A stretch of DNA of 64,000 nucleotides from Synechococcus sp. BIOS-E4-1 (GTDB lineage Bacteria > Cyanobacteriota > Cyanobacteriia > PCC-6307 > Cyanobiaceae): the NCBI RefSeq assembly GCF_014279995.1, contig NZ_CP047935.1, positions 717,243 to 781,242 of the forward strand, written 5' to 3'. The notes below the pieces were generated by a model. That model was not told the DNA's origin and ran no database searches. It worked only from the letters and a program-made list of their open reading frames with translations. The translations under genes were made by a program, and so were the position numbers. This document shows, piece by piece, positions 18,126 to 24,995 of the stretch; the first letter of the stretch is position 1, and every line of letters begins with the position of its first letter.

Positions 18126-18419
18126 TTAGTCGAGGCTGCGGAAGTAGTCAGGACATGTCGCCATCAGTTGATGAGCTACACGAGCGAAGTAACTACCGTC
18201 TTGCCATGCACGTTTGAGAGCTGGTCCGTGATGACTATTGAGTGTGATTTCTTTAGCCATCTGACCAGCTAATGCAGGGTTAATACCTTCCTCTTGCATA
18301 AGACGACAGCCTTCAATGGCAATGAAGGTTGCATAGTCAGGGGGTTCAGCTGTAATCAAGGGTGTCGAGCTGAACAACACTGCTGCTGATAGAGCAGTGA
18401 GTGCAATGGGTAGATGCAT
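18126..18419 (-). CDS. Small exported helical protein
   Basis: 97 residues with a clear signal peptide (LPIALTALSAAVLFSSTPLITAE) and a mature part of about 73 residues with two cysteines that could form one disulfide (EGCRLM and MATCPDY). Its ATG overlaps the TAA of the upstream gene (TAATG), so the two are translated together. Function unknown; periplasmic location inferred. Confidence 0.7.
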   Translation of the reverse strand: MHLPIALTALSAAVLFSSTPLITAEPPDYATFIAIEGCRLMQEEGINPALAGQMAKEITLNSHHGPALKRAWQDGSYFARVAHQLMATCPDYFRSLD

Positions 18420-18703
18420 TACTGGGCATCCACTGCATGCCAGTACCAGGCCTCGATGTAGTCGTGGACTTCACACAGATGCTTGAGCATCTGCATTCTC
18501 TGATCACGGGCTTGCTCGAATGCAGTAGGTGGCAACGTCTGGAAGTCACGGCCATGACAGGTAGCTGCAACGAGTAGTTGTTCAGCGATACGAACTGCTT
18601 TGAGTGCAGCTTCGTACTCGTCCTCGATGGCACGAGGATTAGTGCCGTTGATGTTGAAGGCAGGCAGTGAGTGAGCTGTGCCTGGTGCAGAGGTAGTTGT
18701 CAT
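18419..18703 (-). CDS. Small helical protein, unknown
   Basis: 94 residues from the ATG at 18703 (MTTTSAPGTAHSLP). Mostly helical with a central Cys (AATCHGRDF) and a second (HLCEVHDY). It shares the MTTT-type N-terminus seen in several small genes of this element. It is coupled by a one-base stop/start overlap to the exported protein gene downstream. No family recognised. Confidence 0.65.
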   Translation of the reverse strand: MTTTSAPGTAHSLPAFNINGTNPRAIEDEYEAALKAVRIAEQLLVAATCHGRDFQTLPPTAFEQARDQRMQMLKHLCEVHDYIEAWYWHAVDAQ

Positions 18704-18725
18704 AGGAGATATGAATGACACGCAA

Positions 18726-18748
18726 GAAAAAAGCCGCTGTTAAGCGGC
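18726..18748 (-). terminator. Rho-independent terminator of the gene at 18775-19017
   Basis: On the minus strand GCCGC-TTAACA-GCGGC followed by six T, 27 bases after the stop codon. Confidence 0.85.
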
Positions 18749-18774
18749 GGTGTTAGCTTTTTTTTGGGGATCAA

Positions 18775-19017
18775 TTAACCTCTTGCAGAGTACGAATTGA
18801 CTTTGCAGTAATCTTGAACGTACTGCTTTGGATTGGAATCTCCTATCGCATACTTGTTAATCCGCAGGTCTTGGATCGCGACGATGTAGTTAATCTGACC
18901 TGTGACTAAACGTTCGCATGTCTTCTCCGTATTCAAATGGGTTTGCACCCAGTTGTAAGGTAAGAAGATTGCGAGAAAGAGCAAGATCCTTTGCCACCAA
19001 TTTAGTTTTAACCACAT
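18775..19017 (-). CDS. Small membrane-anchored protein, unknown
   Basis: 80 residues: basic N-terminus, one hydrophobic helix (RILLFLAIFLPYNWV) and a soluble tail of about 55 residues with two cysteines (KTCERL and QDYCKVN). It is followed by a strong terminator. Function unknown. Confidence 0.6.
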   Translation of the reverse strand: MWLKLNWWQRILLFLAIFLPYNWVQTHLNTEKTCERLVTGQINYIVAIQDLRINKYAIGDSNPKQYVQDYCKVNSYSARG

Positions 19018-19159
19018 GGCTATTCAGGAATGTAATCGGCTAAAGACAAACGAAGCATTGGATTAATTAACAGGAAGAAGGATTAATAAACGGGTGGGTC
19101 ACTTATCAGCATCCGTCGGAAGCAGACGCATGTCCTCACCCGATCGGGGGATTTCTGAA

Positions 19160-19522
19160 TCAGTACTCGTCAGGCCACAGAGCACAGGTATTGCAGTGAG
19201 CCCCGCCGAAGTCTTCAGTGATGACCCAGAGTTTGGGGAAGCCTGACCTGTGCCACACACTCATGAGACGTCCACCACAACCTGGGTTGTTGTAGACCTC
19301 GTCATTCAGTGCGGCATCTTCAGCACAGGTGTCACCCCAACATCCATCTGCGTGAGAGGTAACGCAGACAGTGAGCCAGTGCCGCCGCCAGTCCACACCG
19401 AGTGTGCCAGGTAGAGGTTCATCGTCATAAGGCAAGACACCTGTGTCGATAAAGTCAGCGACACCTCGGGTCAGTACAAAGCGGCCAAGCTTGAGCAGTT
19501 TGCTGGCTGGAGCTGTAGTCAT
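19160..19522 (-). CDS. Small Cys-rich protein, unknown
   Basis: 120 residues, no signal peptide or membrane helix. It carries Cys residues in TVCVTSHADGCWGDTCAEDA, NPGCGGRL and HCNTCALW; the closing HCNTC could form a metal site with the others. Starts MTTAPASKLLKLGRFVLTRG. Preceded on the minus strand by an array hairpin. Confidence 0.65.
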   Translation of the reverse strand: MTTAPASKLLKLGRFVLTRGVADFIDTGVLPYDDEPLPGTLGVDWRRHWLTVCVTSHADGCWGDTCAEDAALNDEVYNNPGCGGRLMSVWHRSGFPKLWVITEDFGGAHCNTCALWPDEY

Positions 19523-19559
19523 GAGAGATAGTTCTTATGAGAGAACACCAGCAAATGAA

Positions 19560-19576
19560 GCGGGCGATAGGCCCGC
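19560..19576 (-). terminator. Array hairpin 3 (loop CTATC)
   Basis: On the minus strand GCGGGC-CTATC-GCCCGC, then TTCATTTGCTGGTGTTCTC and a small GTTCT/AGAAC hairpin, closely matching the leader after hairpin 2. Confidence 0.75.
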
Positions 19577-19581
19577 TGTTG

Positions 19582-19704
19582 TTATTTGCAGTTGAGCTTT
19601 CGCTTCAGTGCTTTCAGTGCCTGCCGCCTAGCTCTTAATGCCTGTGGCTTCAGCTTTGGCTTGGTATCTTTCTTGCTGTGATGGTAACGATTAGGTACTT
19701 GCAT
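19582..19704 (-). CDS. 40-residue highly basic protein (short gene)
   Basis: ATG at 19704 (MQVPNRYHHSKKDTKPKLKP...) to TAA at 19582. About a third of residues are Lys or Arg and the C-terminal half is a likely basic helix (ALRARRQALKALKRKLNCK). It would fit a nucleic-acid-binding peptide. The stop lies six bases before hairpin 3 in the manner of every other gene of the array, which supports it being real. No clear Shine-Dalgarno sequence. Confidence 0.5.
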   Translation of the reverse strand: MQVPNRYHHSKKDTKPKLKPQALRARRQALKALKRKLNCK

Positions 19705-19737
19705 TTGATTGAGGATATAAATGTACGAAGAATCTGG

Positions 19738-19753
19738 GGGCACGATAGTGCCC
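19738..19753 (-). terminator. Array hairpin 4 (loop TATC)
   Basis: On the minus strand GGGCAC-TATC-GTGCCC between two very small candidate genes. Confidence 0.65.
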
Positions 19754-19769
19754 TTATGTTATTCAATTG

Positions 19770-19886
19770 TCAGCCGTACAGTAGACGGATAGCAATAACG
19801 TTGTCATCAGACTCAAGCCTGTCACTTAATTGATTGGCCTTCCTCTGTGAGTAAACGGTATCTGTACAGACCTCACCGTTAAGCAA
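19770..19886 (-). CDS. Very small candidate gene, possibly with a damaged start
   Basis: The minus-strand frame ending at TGA 19770 encodes about 38 residues from a TTG at 19886, with a natural composition (LSDRLESDDNVIAIRLLYG at the end). The same frame continues upstream with plausible protein (EYHIAIEYC) but meets a stop before any ATG. An out-of-frame ATG lies exactly where a start would be if one base were restored (TATGAATACC). Either an unusual start is used or the gene lost a base. Confidence 0.3.
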   Translation of the reverse strand: MLNGEVCTDTVYSQRKANQLSDRLESDDNVIAIRLLYG

Positions 19887-19948
19887 GCAGTATTCAATAG
19901 CAATATGGTATTCATATTAGGTTTAAAGAATGAACACCCCTGCTCGGA

Positions 19949-19965
19949 GCCAGCGGTAGGCTGGC
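19949..19965 (-). terminator. Array hairpin 5 (loop CTACC)
   Basis: On the minus strand GCCAGC-CTACC-GCTGGC followed by TCCGAG and GGGGTGTTC. The stem differs from other members by paired changes. Confidence 0.75.
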
Positions 19966-20026
19966 CCCTGTATTTATAAAGCAGTAGTTAATAGAGGCTC
20001 TCTTCCTGATGTGGTTGAGTCTGTAA

Positions 20027-20254
20027 TCAGTCGAAGTCAACAGTCATAGTGTCACTGTTCAGAACGTATTGAACAGATCCGTTTTGACAGTAGATATCAC
20101 GGCGATTAAGTCCGAGGTGAAAGCCTGTTTCTTCGATCATGCCGAGTCTCTTGCGGATCGTCTCGGGCAGCTGCCTCATGAGGAGGCGAGCATCTAAAGC
20201 TTCAGTCGGCTTGACTTTGAAGCTGGGTGTTGGAGGTTTCATAAGTGGTGTCAT
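20027..20254 (-). CDS. Small protein, unknown
   Basis: 75 residues from the ATG at 20254 (MTPLMKPPTPSFKV). A helical middle (LDARLLMRQLPETIRKRLGMIEETG) is followed by a beta-like tail. No family recognised. Preceded by a small membrane protein gene on the same strand. Confidence 0.55.
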   Translation of the reverse strand: MTPLMKPPTPSFKVKPTEALDARLLMRQLPETIRKRLGMIEETGFHLGLNRRDIYCQNGSVQYVLNSDTMTVDFD

Positions 20255-20398
20255 TGTAGATATCAATATTGTGAAATAAAATTGTTAGTCTTTGGAATCT
20301 TTCAGCCTGCATCTCCATATCAATCAAGTGGCGATAGTCAATATCAGAGTGATGTCTAGTGCGGCTGAAACAAGTAAGCTCTGGCGGTAGAATCTGCA

Positions 20399-20767
20399 TC
20401 AAGTAGAAACCTTGAGGCTTTGGATACGCTCAAGGGTTTTCTGGCTTGGTTTCCTACGCCTAGCTTTTCTTGGAGCTTTAACTGCATCTTTAGTTACATC
20501 AGCCACGAGCACATCCTTCTTTGGAGAAGAAGTGGCAGCAGCTTTAGGCTTGACAGTAGAAGCTGGGACAGAGGGAACATCAGCTTCTGGAATAGCAGCA
20601 GTAATAGGAGTAATTAAAGCTAGAGCTGGTTGAGTAGATTCATCTGGAGCAAAGGTTCTTTCTATAAGTTTGAATGCTATATAGAGAGAAGGAATGAGAA
20701 TGCGTGTGGCAATTACTTTACTTATGGCAAGCACAAGTATCGCTATGCCTATCAATCGGTAGGTCAT
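20399..20767 (-). CDS. Membrane-anchored protein with long basic Lys/Ala/Pro tail
   Basis: 122 residues: an N-terminal hydrophobic helix (LIGIAILVLAISKVIA), then a low-complexity region and a strongly basic C-terminus (KAPRKARRRKPSQKTLERIQ) that resembles histone-H1-like tails. It could tether DNA or RNA at the membrane; that is inference only. Confidence 0.6.
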   Translation of the reverse strand: MTYRLIGIAILVLAISKVIATRILIPSLYIAFKLIERTFAPDESTQPALALITPITAAIPEADVPSVPASTVKPKAAATSSPKKDVLVADVTKDAVKAPRKARRRKPSQKTLERIQSLKVST

Positions 20768-20800
20768 TAGTTTAATGCGAATGTTAAGTAAATGTTAAGA

Positions 20801-20821
20801 GCCGCATACAAAAGTAGCGGC
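20801..20821 (-). terminator. Hairpin after the gene at 20833-21363
   Basis: On the minus strand GCCGC / GCGGC around an 11-base loop followed by TCTTAACATTTAC, 12 bases after the stop codon. The loop does not match the array family. Confidence 0.55.
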
Positions 20822-20832
20822 ATTAGTTGTTA

Positions 20833-21363
20833 TCAAGCGACGCCCATAGCTGGATCTGCGTCATCAACATCGGTGAGACCTTTGATCGTCACCTCTGCTT
20901 CTTTCGCTTTGGTAACGAGTGTCTGGCGTTGTTCCTCGCTCAATGCGTCAAAGACAGCACGTGTAATGCGAGTAGCCATGACACCGCCGCCGATTAGACC
21001 TGCGAGGAAAGCTGGCCAACCTAGGAAGGGGAAGACAGCAAGCAAGCAACTGATGATGATGACTGTGGGCACGGCACCTTTGGTGCATTCCCAAGTCCTA
21101 TCAAGGACAATCTCTCGTTGCTCGTCTCGAGTTAGCTGTCCTGACTTGACTGATTTCTCTGTGTCGAGGAACGTCAGCACTGCTGTGTAGATGGCGTAGG
21201 TAATCAAGCCTCCGCTTGTACCTTCAACAAGACCGTCGAAGCCGAGCATTGAACCGTCTGCATTGATGTCTGGTGCAAAGCCAGTACCGAATGCGGCAGC
21301 TTCTGGACCTGCCTTGCGAGGGGAGATGACATATTCCCCGTTGTGATTCTTTTGTAATGTCAT
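20833..21363 (-). CDS. Integral membrane protein, unknown
   Basis: 176 residues with hydrophobic segments near residues 48-66 and 97-127 (VPTVIIISCLLAVFPFLGWPAFLAGLIGGGVMA) and soluble ends. A glycine-rich turn (GLIGGGV) separates helices. Unknown family. The ATG at 21363 fits the neighbouring spacing. Confidence 0.65.
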   Translation of the reverse strand: MTLQKNHNGEYVISPRKAGPEAAAFGTGFAPDINADGSMLGFDGLVEGTSGGLITYAIYTAVLTFLDTEKSVKSGQLTRDEQREIVLDRTWECTKGAVPTVIIISCLLAVFPFLGWPAFLAGLIGGGVMATRITRAVFDALSEEQRQTLVTKAKEAEVTIKGLTDVDDADPAMGVA

Positions 21364-21480
21364 GATTGGGATAAATACTTGAGTTAAGTTAAGTCTAATT
21401 TGAATGGCAGAATAATGTTGAGTCTCTGACTAATTTGAGTACACGACTCTGTTATTCATTACCTGCCACCCGAGTTCAAG

Positions 21481-21497
21481 GCGGGCGCTAGGCCCGC
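21481..21497 (-). terminator. Array hairpin 6 (loop CTAGC)
   Basis: On the minus strand GCGGGC-CTAGC-GCCCGC, preceded by CAACAGCCA and followed by CTTGAACTCGGGTG; nearly identical in flanks to the hairpin at 21767. Confidence 0.75.
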
Positions 21498-21508
21498 TGG
21501 CTGTTGAA

Positions 21509-21706
21509 TTACAAGGAGACAGAAACTTTCCAAGGAAAGTTAATACCGACTAGATCAATTGCAGTAGCAAATTCATCGCCGAGTTCACCGTCTCTCATTG
21601 ATTTCTCTGCATCCTCATAGTGATCAGAGAAGAAGATTTCAAGACCGTTCATGACAAGCTCTTTGGCTTGATCAGTTGTGAGTTGCGTGGGTGTAGCTGT
21701 TGTCAT
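21509..21706 (-). CDS. Small acidic protein, unknown
   Basis: 65 residues starting MTTATPTQLTTDQAKELVM; acidic (YEDAEKSMRDGELGDEF). Shares the MTT(T/A) start with other genes of the array. No family recognised. Confidence 0.6.
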   Translation of the reverse strand: MTTATPTQLTTDQAKELVMNGLEIFFSDHYEDAEKSMRDGELGDEFATAIDLVGINFPWKVSVSL

Positions 21707-21766
21707 TTGAAAATTATTGAGTGAGTAAAGGTGCTACTCGTTTATCGAATAGCACCCGAGTTCGGA

Positions 21767-21783
21767 GCGGGCGATAGGCCCGC
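21767..21783 (-). terminator. Array hairpin 7 (loop CTATC)
   Basis: On the minus strand CAACAGCCA, GCGGGC-CTATC-GCCCGC, then TCCGAACTCGGGTG running into a second perfect hairpin (GGTGCTA / TAGCACC, 21730-21756). Confidence 0.75.
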
Positions 21784-21802
21784 TGGCTGTTGGGAGTAAG
21801 AA

Positions 21803-22006
21803 TTAATCGAAGCAAGCAGAGGTGTACTCGTCGTCTTCATAGAAGTTGCTTGCGAACCTTTCGTATTCTGTATCCGAAAGATGATCAAAGATAATCTTAA
21901 ATAGATCGTTTCCGCTGATAGAAGTTACGTAATCAGCGAGCATGTTTTCACGTACTTGCTTAAACTCAAGTGCGAGAGCCTGGGATTTAACAGTAGAGTT
22001 GTTCAT
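21803..22006 (-). CDS. Small helical acidic protein, unknown
   Basis: 67 residues from the ATG at 22006 (MNNSTVKSQALALEFKQV). Helical, with an acidic aromatic end (ASNFYEDDEYTSACFD). The open frame extends 20 codons upstream but that part looks like leader sequence. No family recognised. Confidence 0.6.
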   Translation of the reverse strand: MNNSTVKSQALALEFKQVRENMLADYVTSISGNDLFKIIFDHLSDTEYERFASNFYEDDEYTSACFD

Positions 22007-22183
22007 TTGGTTAAACGTATAAAGTGCATGCCTCAAGATCAAGGATATAATCTCTAGGGCATACAATTAATATAACAAATTTAAACAAATAGTGTGGGTA
22101 ATTAGTGCACTATATGAGTAGTATTAGTACTTAAATTGTGCACTTTACAGAGCGAGCTTTCTGCGTAGCAGAAACCGAGCGAC

Positions 22184-22864
22184 TTAAACAGCAGCTTTAG
22201 CTTGAGCCTTGTCTGCTTCTTTAGCGATTACGGCGAATGAAGGTGCAGCGCCCGTGAAGATCTCTGGTAACAGTGCAGAGTCAAGAGTTGTGAAACCTGT
22301 GCGGTCATCTTCAGAGATAGCGTTGTACTGATCGTGAGGTATTACCTTGTCGGCATCAGACAGTACGTCAATGATTAGCCCCTCATGTAAAGAGGCAATG
22401 GAGACACGCATGTCTGATTGCTTCAGAGCTTCAACAAATCCGTCTACGTCAGAAGCCTCATGCATGGGGCGTAAGTCTTGGACATGCGTCACTAAAACCT
22501 GACGAGCATCGGGGTCGTCTGCTGGTCTGACATCTGATCCTGAATCATTCGTCAGTCCTACGAAGGCAGTGCCTACGTAAAGCAGCTCTTCGCCTGCCTC
22601 TAGTGCGAGGTTACCGAAGTAGCGACCTGCAACTCTGCTGGCTTGCACACGATCCTCGTAGTTAAGACTTGCGGTCATGTACCTATTGGAGGTAATCGCA
22701 ATTGCGAAAGGATCAAACTCAACATTGTCAAGCAGAAGATCCTGCATGGACTTCTGCAGATAGCGAGTGATTGCAGAGGCATTGCTCTCGGCAACTACGT
22801 CGCCTAGTTCTGTGTCATGAATGTCAACGCTGTTAAAGGCGTTAGGTGTCAATTGGGAATGCAT
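22184..22864 (-). CDS. Unknown soluble acidic protein
   Basis: 226 residues, acidic throughout, with a region rich in Asp/Ser (NDSGSDVRPADDPDARQVLVTHVQDLRP) and an Ala/Lys C-terminal helix. Mixed alpha/beta by eye. No motif or family recognised. It is the longest gene of the hairpin-separated array apart from the first. Confidence 0.7.
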   Translation of the reverse strand: MHSQLTPNAFNSVDIHDTELGDVVAESNASAITRYLQKSMQDLLLDNVEFDPFAIAITSNRYMTASLNYEDRVQASRVAGRYFGNLALEAGEELLYVGTAFVGLTNDSGSDVRPADDPDARQVLVTHVQDLRPMHEASDVDGFVEALKQSDMRVSIASLHEGLIIDVLSDADKVIPHDQYNAISEDDRTGFTTLDSALLPEIFTGAAPSFAVIAKEADKAQAKAAV

Positions 22865-22901
22865 AGTTTATAACGTGTGTTTGATTTAAAGGTGGTAATT
22901 A

Positions 22902-23147
22902 TCAGAGAAGATCTTCGTCGTCTTGGTTGACGACACGCACAACGTCTTGAGAAAGACGGGCGTCTTCAAGACCCTCAACTGTGCCTTGAACTTCTTCGGC
23001 AGAAGCAAGTTCACTAGCAGTGACACTAGCGATTACAGCATCAACGTCAGTGCCTGTCGGACGTTCAACGTCAACGGTGAAGTATGTGTCAACTCTGTAG
23101 GTAACTGTGAAGGTCTCTATTTCAGTTGCAGAAATAGTAGTAGTCAT
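22902..23147 (-). CDS. Small acidic beta-rich protein, unknown
   Basis: 81 residues starting MTTTISATEIETFTVTYRVDTYFTVDVE, with alternating hydrophobic residues suggesting beta strands, then a helix and a DDEDLL end. No family recognised. A DNA-mimic role is conceivable from acidity but unsupported. Confidence 0.6.
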   Translation of the reverse strand: MTTTISATEIETFTVTYRVDTYFTVDVERPTGTDVDAVIASVTASELASAEEVQGTVEGLEDARLSQDVVRVVNQDDEDLL

Positions 23148-23186
23148 TGATTTAAAAATATTGAATGTGTACAGCCTGCCCTCTGT

Positions 23187-23202
23187 GGGCGCGATAGCGC
23201 CC
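23187..23202 (-). terminator. Array hairpin 8 (loop TATC)
   Basis: On the minus strand GGGCGC-TATC-GCGCCC, preceded by CAACAGCCAACAGCCCTA. It is only 44 bases from hairpin 9, so two copies separate one gene pair. Confidence 0.65.
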
Positions 23203-23245
23203 TAGGGCTGTTGGCTGTTGCTCTGAAAGAGCGAGAAGACTCGGA

Positions 23246-23262
23246 GCCCGCGATAGGCGGGC
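23246..23262 (-). terminator. Array hairpin 9 (loop CTATC)
   Basis: On the minus strand CTTGTAGATAT, GCCCGC-CTATC-GCGGGC, then TCCGAG. The leading CTTGTAGAT is shared with hairpin 10. Confidence 0.75.
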
Positions 23263-23325
23263 ATATCTACAAGCTAACAGCTGTAGTCATCGGAGTCTGA
23301 AGACACATGCAACTGGATATGTCTA

Positions 23326-23814
23326 TCAAACAGCGGCAAGCATTTTTGCTGCGCGAATTTGCTGGATCGTTGGCACACCGTCATGATTGAGTACGAGAAC
23401 TCCTCGTGGCATGCCGAGCTCATGTCTGTATCTGGTTGCTCTGGTTACGTAACCCTGAAGGGCGTAGACGAAGTCATCGCCTTGTAAAAACTCGGGTTGA
23501 TAGTGGATCTCTGGATCACTCACGGTGATACCTCGGTCAATCAAAGATTTGACGAGAGCGAGACGAGGCAAACGTTTGACACCCTCAACAAGGTGAGCAG
23601 CAAGCTGGGACATCATGGCGACAGTGCCTGGCATCATCTCTGGTGTGGAGAAGCAAAGCAGCTCTGGCAGTTTGAACTGGGACAGACCGATCGTGTACAC
23701 GTGGGCTGGGCACTCGTTATCGCCGTTGATGGCGAATAGAGAGAAGCCGTTGGCTTTGGCAGTAGCGACACGCTGCTGCTCGTATGCCTCAACGACTGAA
23801 GGGAAGGAACTCAT
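23326..23814 (-). CDS. DUF4262-family protein
   Basis: 162 residues from the ATG at 23814 (MSSFPSVVEAYEQQ). The block AINGDNECPAHVYTIGLSQFKLPELLCFSTP fits the DUF4262 pattern (xxYTIGLxxxxxPEL) found in scattered bacterial and phage proteins of unknown function. The rest is alpha/beta with a tail KMLAAV. Identification is from the motif only. Confidence 0.7.
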   Translation of the reverse strand: MSSFPSVVEAYEQQRVATAKANGFSLFAINGDNECPAHVYTIGLSQFKLPELLCFSTPEMMPGTVAMMSQLAAHLVEGVKRLPRLALVKSLIDRGITVSDPEIHYQPEFLQGDDFVYALQGYVTRATRYRHELGMPRGVLVLNHDGVPTIQQIRAAKMLAAV

Positions 23815-23842
23815 GGATATAAGAGAAGAACATCCCCCTCGA

Positions 23843-23859
23843 GGCGCGCGATAGGCGCG
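23843..23859 (-). terminator. Array hairpin 10 (loop CTATC)
   Basis: On the minus strand CTTGTAGAT, GCGCGC-CTATC-GCGCGC, then CTCGAGGGGGATGTTCTTCTC. Lies 28 bases upstream of the DUF4262 gene start. Confidence 0.7.
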
Positions 23860-23879
23860 CATCTACAAGGAAAGAAAGA

Positions 23880-24137
23880 GTGACTGTGCACAAATCGAAC
23901 CGCTGCTTTCACGACAGCTGGCTGTTCGGTAGGCGTGGTAGGTCAGGCAACCACCGCATCAACACCAGCACAACGAAGCAAACAACTGAAGCCGCACACG
24001 AGCACACACGTCATGCATGTGAACAGATGCTGTGTGCAGTGCGGCGGTGGCTGAAGCATCAGCGCATCAACGAAGCAGGCAACGTTGTCGCTCGTCATCC
24101 TTCGGATTGGTGCCCAGTATCAATGGAACATTGGTAA
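23880..24137 (+). CDS. Small His/Cys-containing protein (candidate)
   Basis: 85 residues from a GTG at 23880 with AAGGAA seven bases upstream. The C-terminal two thirds look natural: a helix (TTKQTTEAAHEHTRHACEQM), a basic segment (CAVRRWLKHQR) and WCPVSMEHW at the end. It runs opposite to the small-gene array. The first 30 residues are less convincing. No family recognised. Confidence 0.45.
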   Translation: MTVHKSNRCFHDSWLFGRRGRSGNHRINTSTTKQTTEAAHEHTRHACEQMLCAVRRWLKHQRINEAGNVVARHPSDWCPVSMEHW

Positions 24138-24596
24138 CTGAATCTAAATCAGCGAACAAGAACGACGTTCGTACGTTCGCGAATGAAATAACAAACGAAT
24201 CGTTTGTGTCATTTCAATTAAAGAACTGAAGACTTAAGTCTGAAGTTCAAAGACAAACGAAACACAAAGTGTTTCACGTTTGGAATGTGAACAGAAGAAG
24301 AACTTTAGTTCTGATTCTTGTGAGCTGAAACCCTTTCGTTCTCGTTGGTTGCTACAAAAATAATATTGTGTTGATAACACAAGTACTATGTGCATACATA
24401 AGTACTTTATTTTTTTGTTTGAGCAACCCCCGAAGAACAGAGGGGTTTTAACCTATCAAAAATTTTGTAGCATTTTTTAGGTCCTATAGAGGTTTTTAAC
24501 TTCGGGAAAGGTTCTGGTCAATAACACTTCGGGAAAGGCACTGAAGTCACATCAACCTAGCTATGCAATTAACATAAAAGCAGACGCAATAATGTA
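24138..24596. other. Gene-free block of palindromes and repeats
   Basis: No credible gene lies here. From 24160 to 24330 there are four consecutive palindromes: one centred near 24199 (ACAAACGA/TCGTTTGT inside TGAAAT/ATTTCA), one near 24236 (GAACT-ga-AGACT/AGTCT-ga-AGTTC), one near 24268 (CAAACG, AAACAC/GTGTTT, CGTTTG) and one near 24304 (AGAA-ga-AGAACT/AGTTCT-ga-TTCT). Further on, TGCTACAAAA (from about 24349) faces TTTTGTAGCA (near 24465), and ACTTCGGGAAAGG is repeated directly at 24499 and 24526. Candidate origin, structured RNA or control region. Confidence 0.6.
24425..24449 (+). terminator. Terminator-like hairpin
   Basis: AACCCC and GGGGTT around an 11-base loop, followed by TTTT. No convincing gene ends just upstream on the plus strand, so it may terminate a non-coding transcript from the palindrome block. 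Confidence 0.5.
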
Positions 24597-24995
24597 ATGG
24601 AAACCGCACTAAAACAAGTAGCCGCTTATATCAAGGGAGAGGTTAACGAATTGGGCCAGCTCAATCCCAAGCCATTTCCTATGGACGACAAGACATATGA
24701 ACAACTAAAGGCAAGTGTCGATACGATTGACGGGATGTCTGCAGAGAACGTCCTCAAAGAATTGCCCGAGACAATTGCTGTAGCGGACCTTTCAGATGAC
24801 AGTAAAGATATCCTCCTCCGCTTTGGTCTTGAAGCTCCAGCAAAATTGAACGCTTACTCTATTGCTGTGGAAGATAATGTAATTGAGCTATGTGAGAAAA
24901 ATCATCAACTAAAGATGGAGCTTGAGGAGCTACGGTTAAGGCATAAAGCTCTACAGGCTGCGCTGGCTGGAACGATTAAAGGGAGAGAAGATTAA
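24597..24995 (+). CDS. Coiled-coil protein, unknown
   Basis: 132 residues, acidic and helical, with a C-terminal coiled coil (NVIELCEKNHQLKMELEELRLRHKAL region). No family recognised. It follows the palindrome block and overlaps the convergent DNA-binding gene by four bases. Confidence 0.65.
   Translation: METALKQVAAYIKGEVNELGQLNPKPFPMDDKTYEQLKASVDTIDGMSAENVLKELPETIAVADLSDDSKDILLRFGLEAPAKLNAYSIAVEDNVIELCEKNHQLKMELEELRLRHKALQAALAGTIKGRED

Noticed and set aside
20202-20402. 66-residue minus-strand frame overlapping two neighbours
   Set aside because: It overlaps the better-supported gene at 20027-20254 and has an irregular composition; the four-base overlap with the upstream gene is not enough.
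17312-23859. Integron-like cassette array (tyrosine integrase followed by small genes separated by palindromes)
   Set aside because: The hairpins are only 16-25 bases, lack the GTTRRRY core and the paired R/L boxes of attC sites, and the integrase shows no integron-specific insert. The hairpins behave more like terminator or RNA elements.
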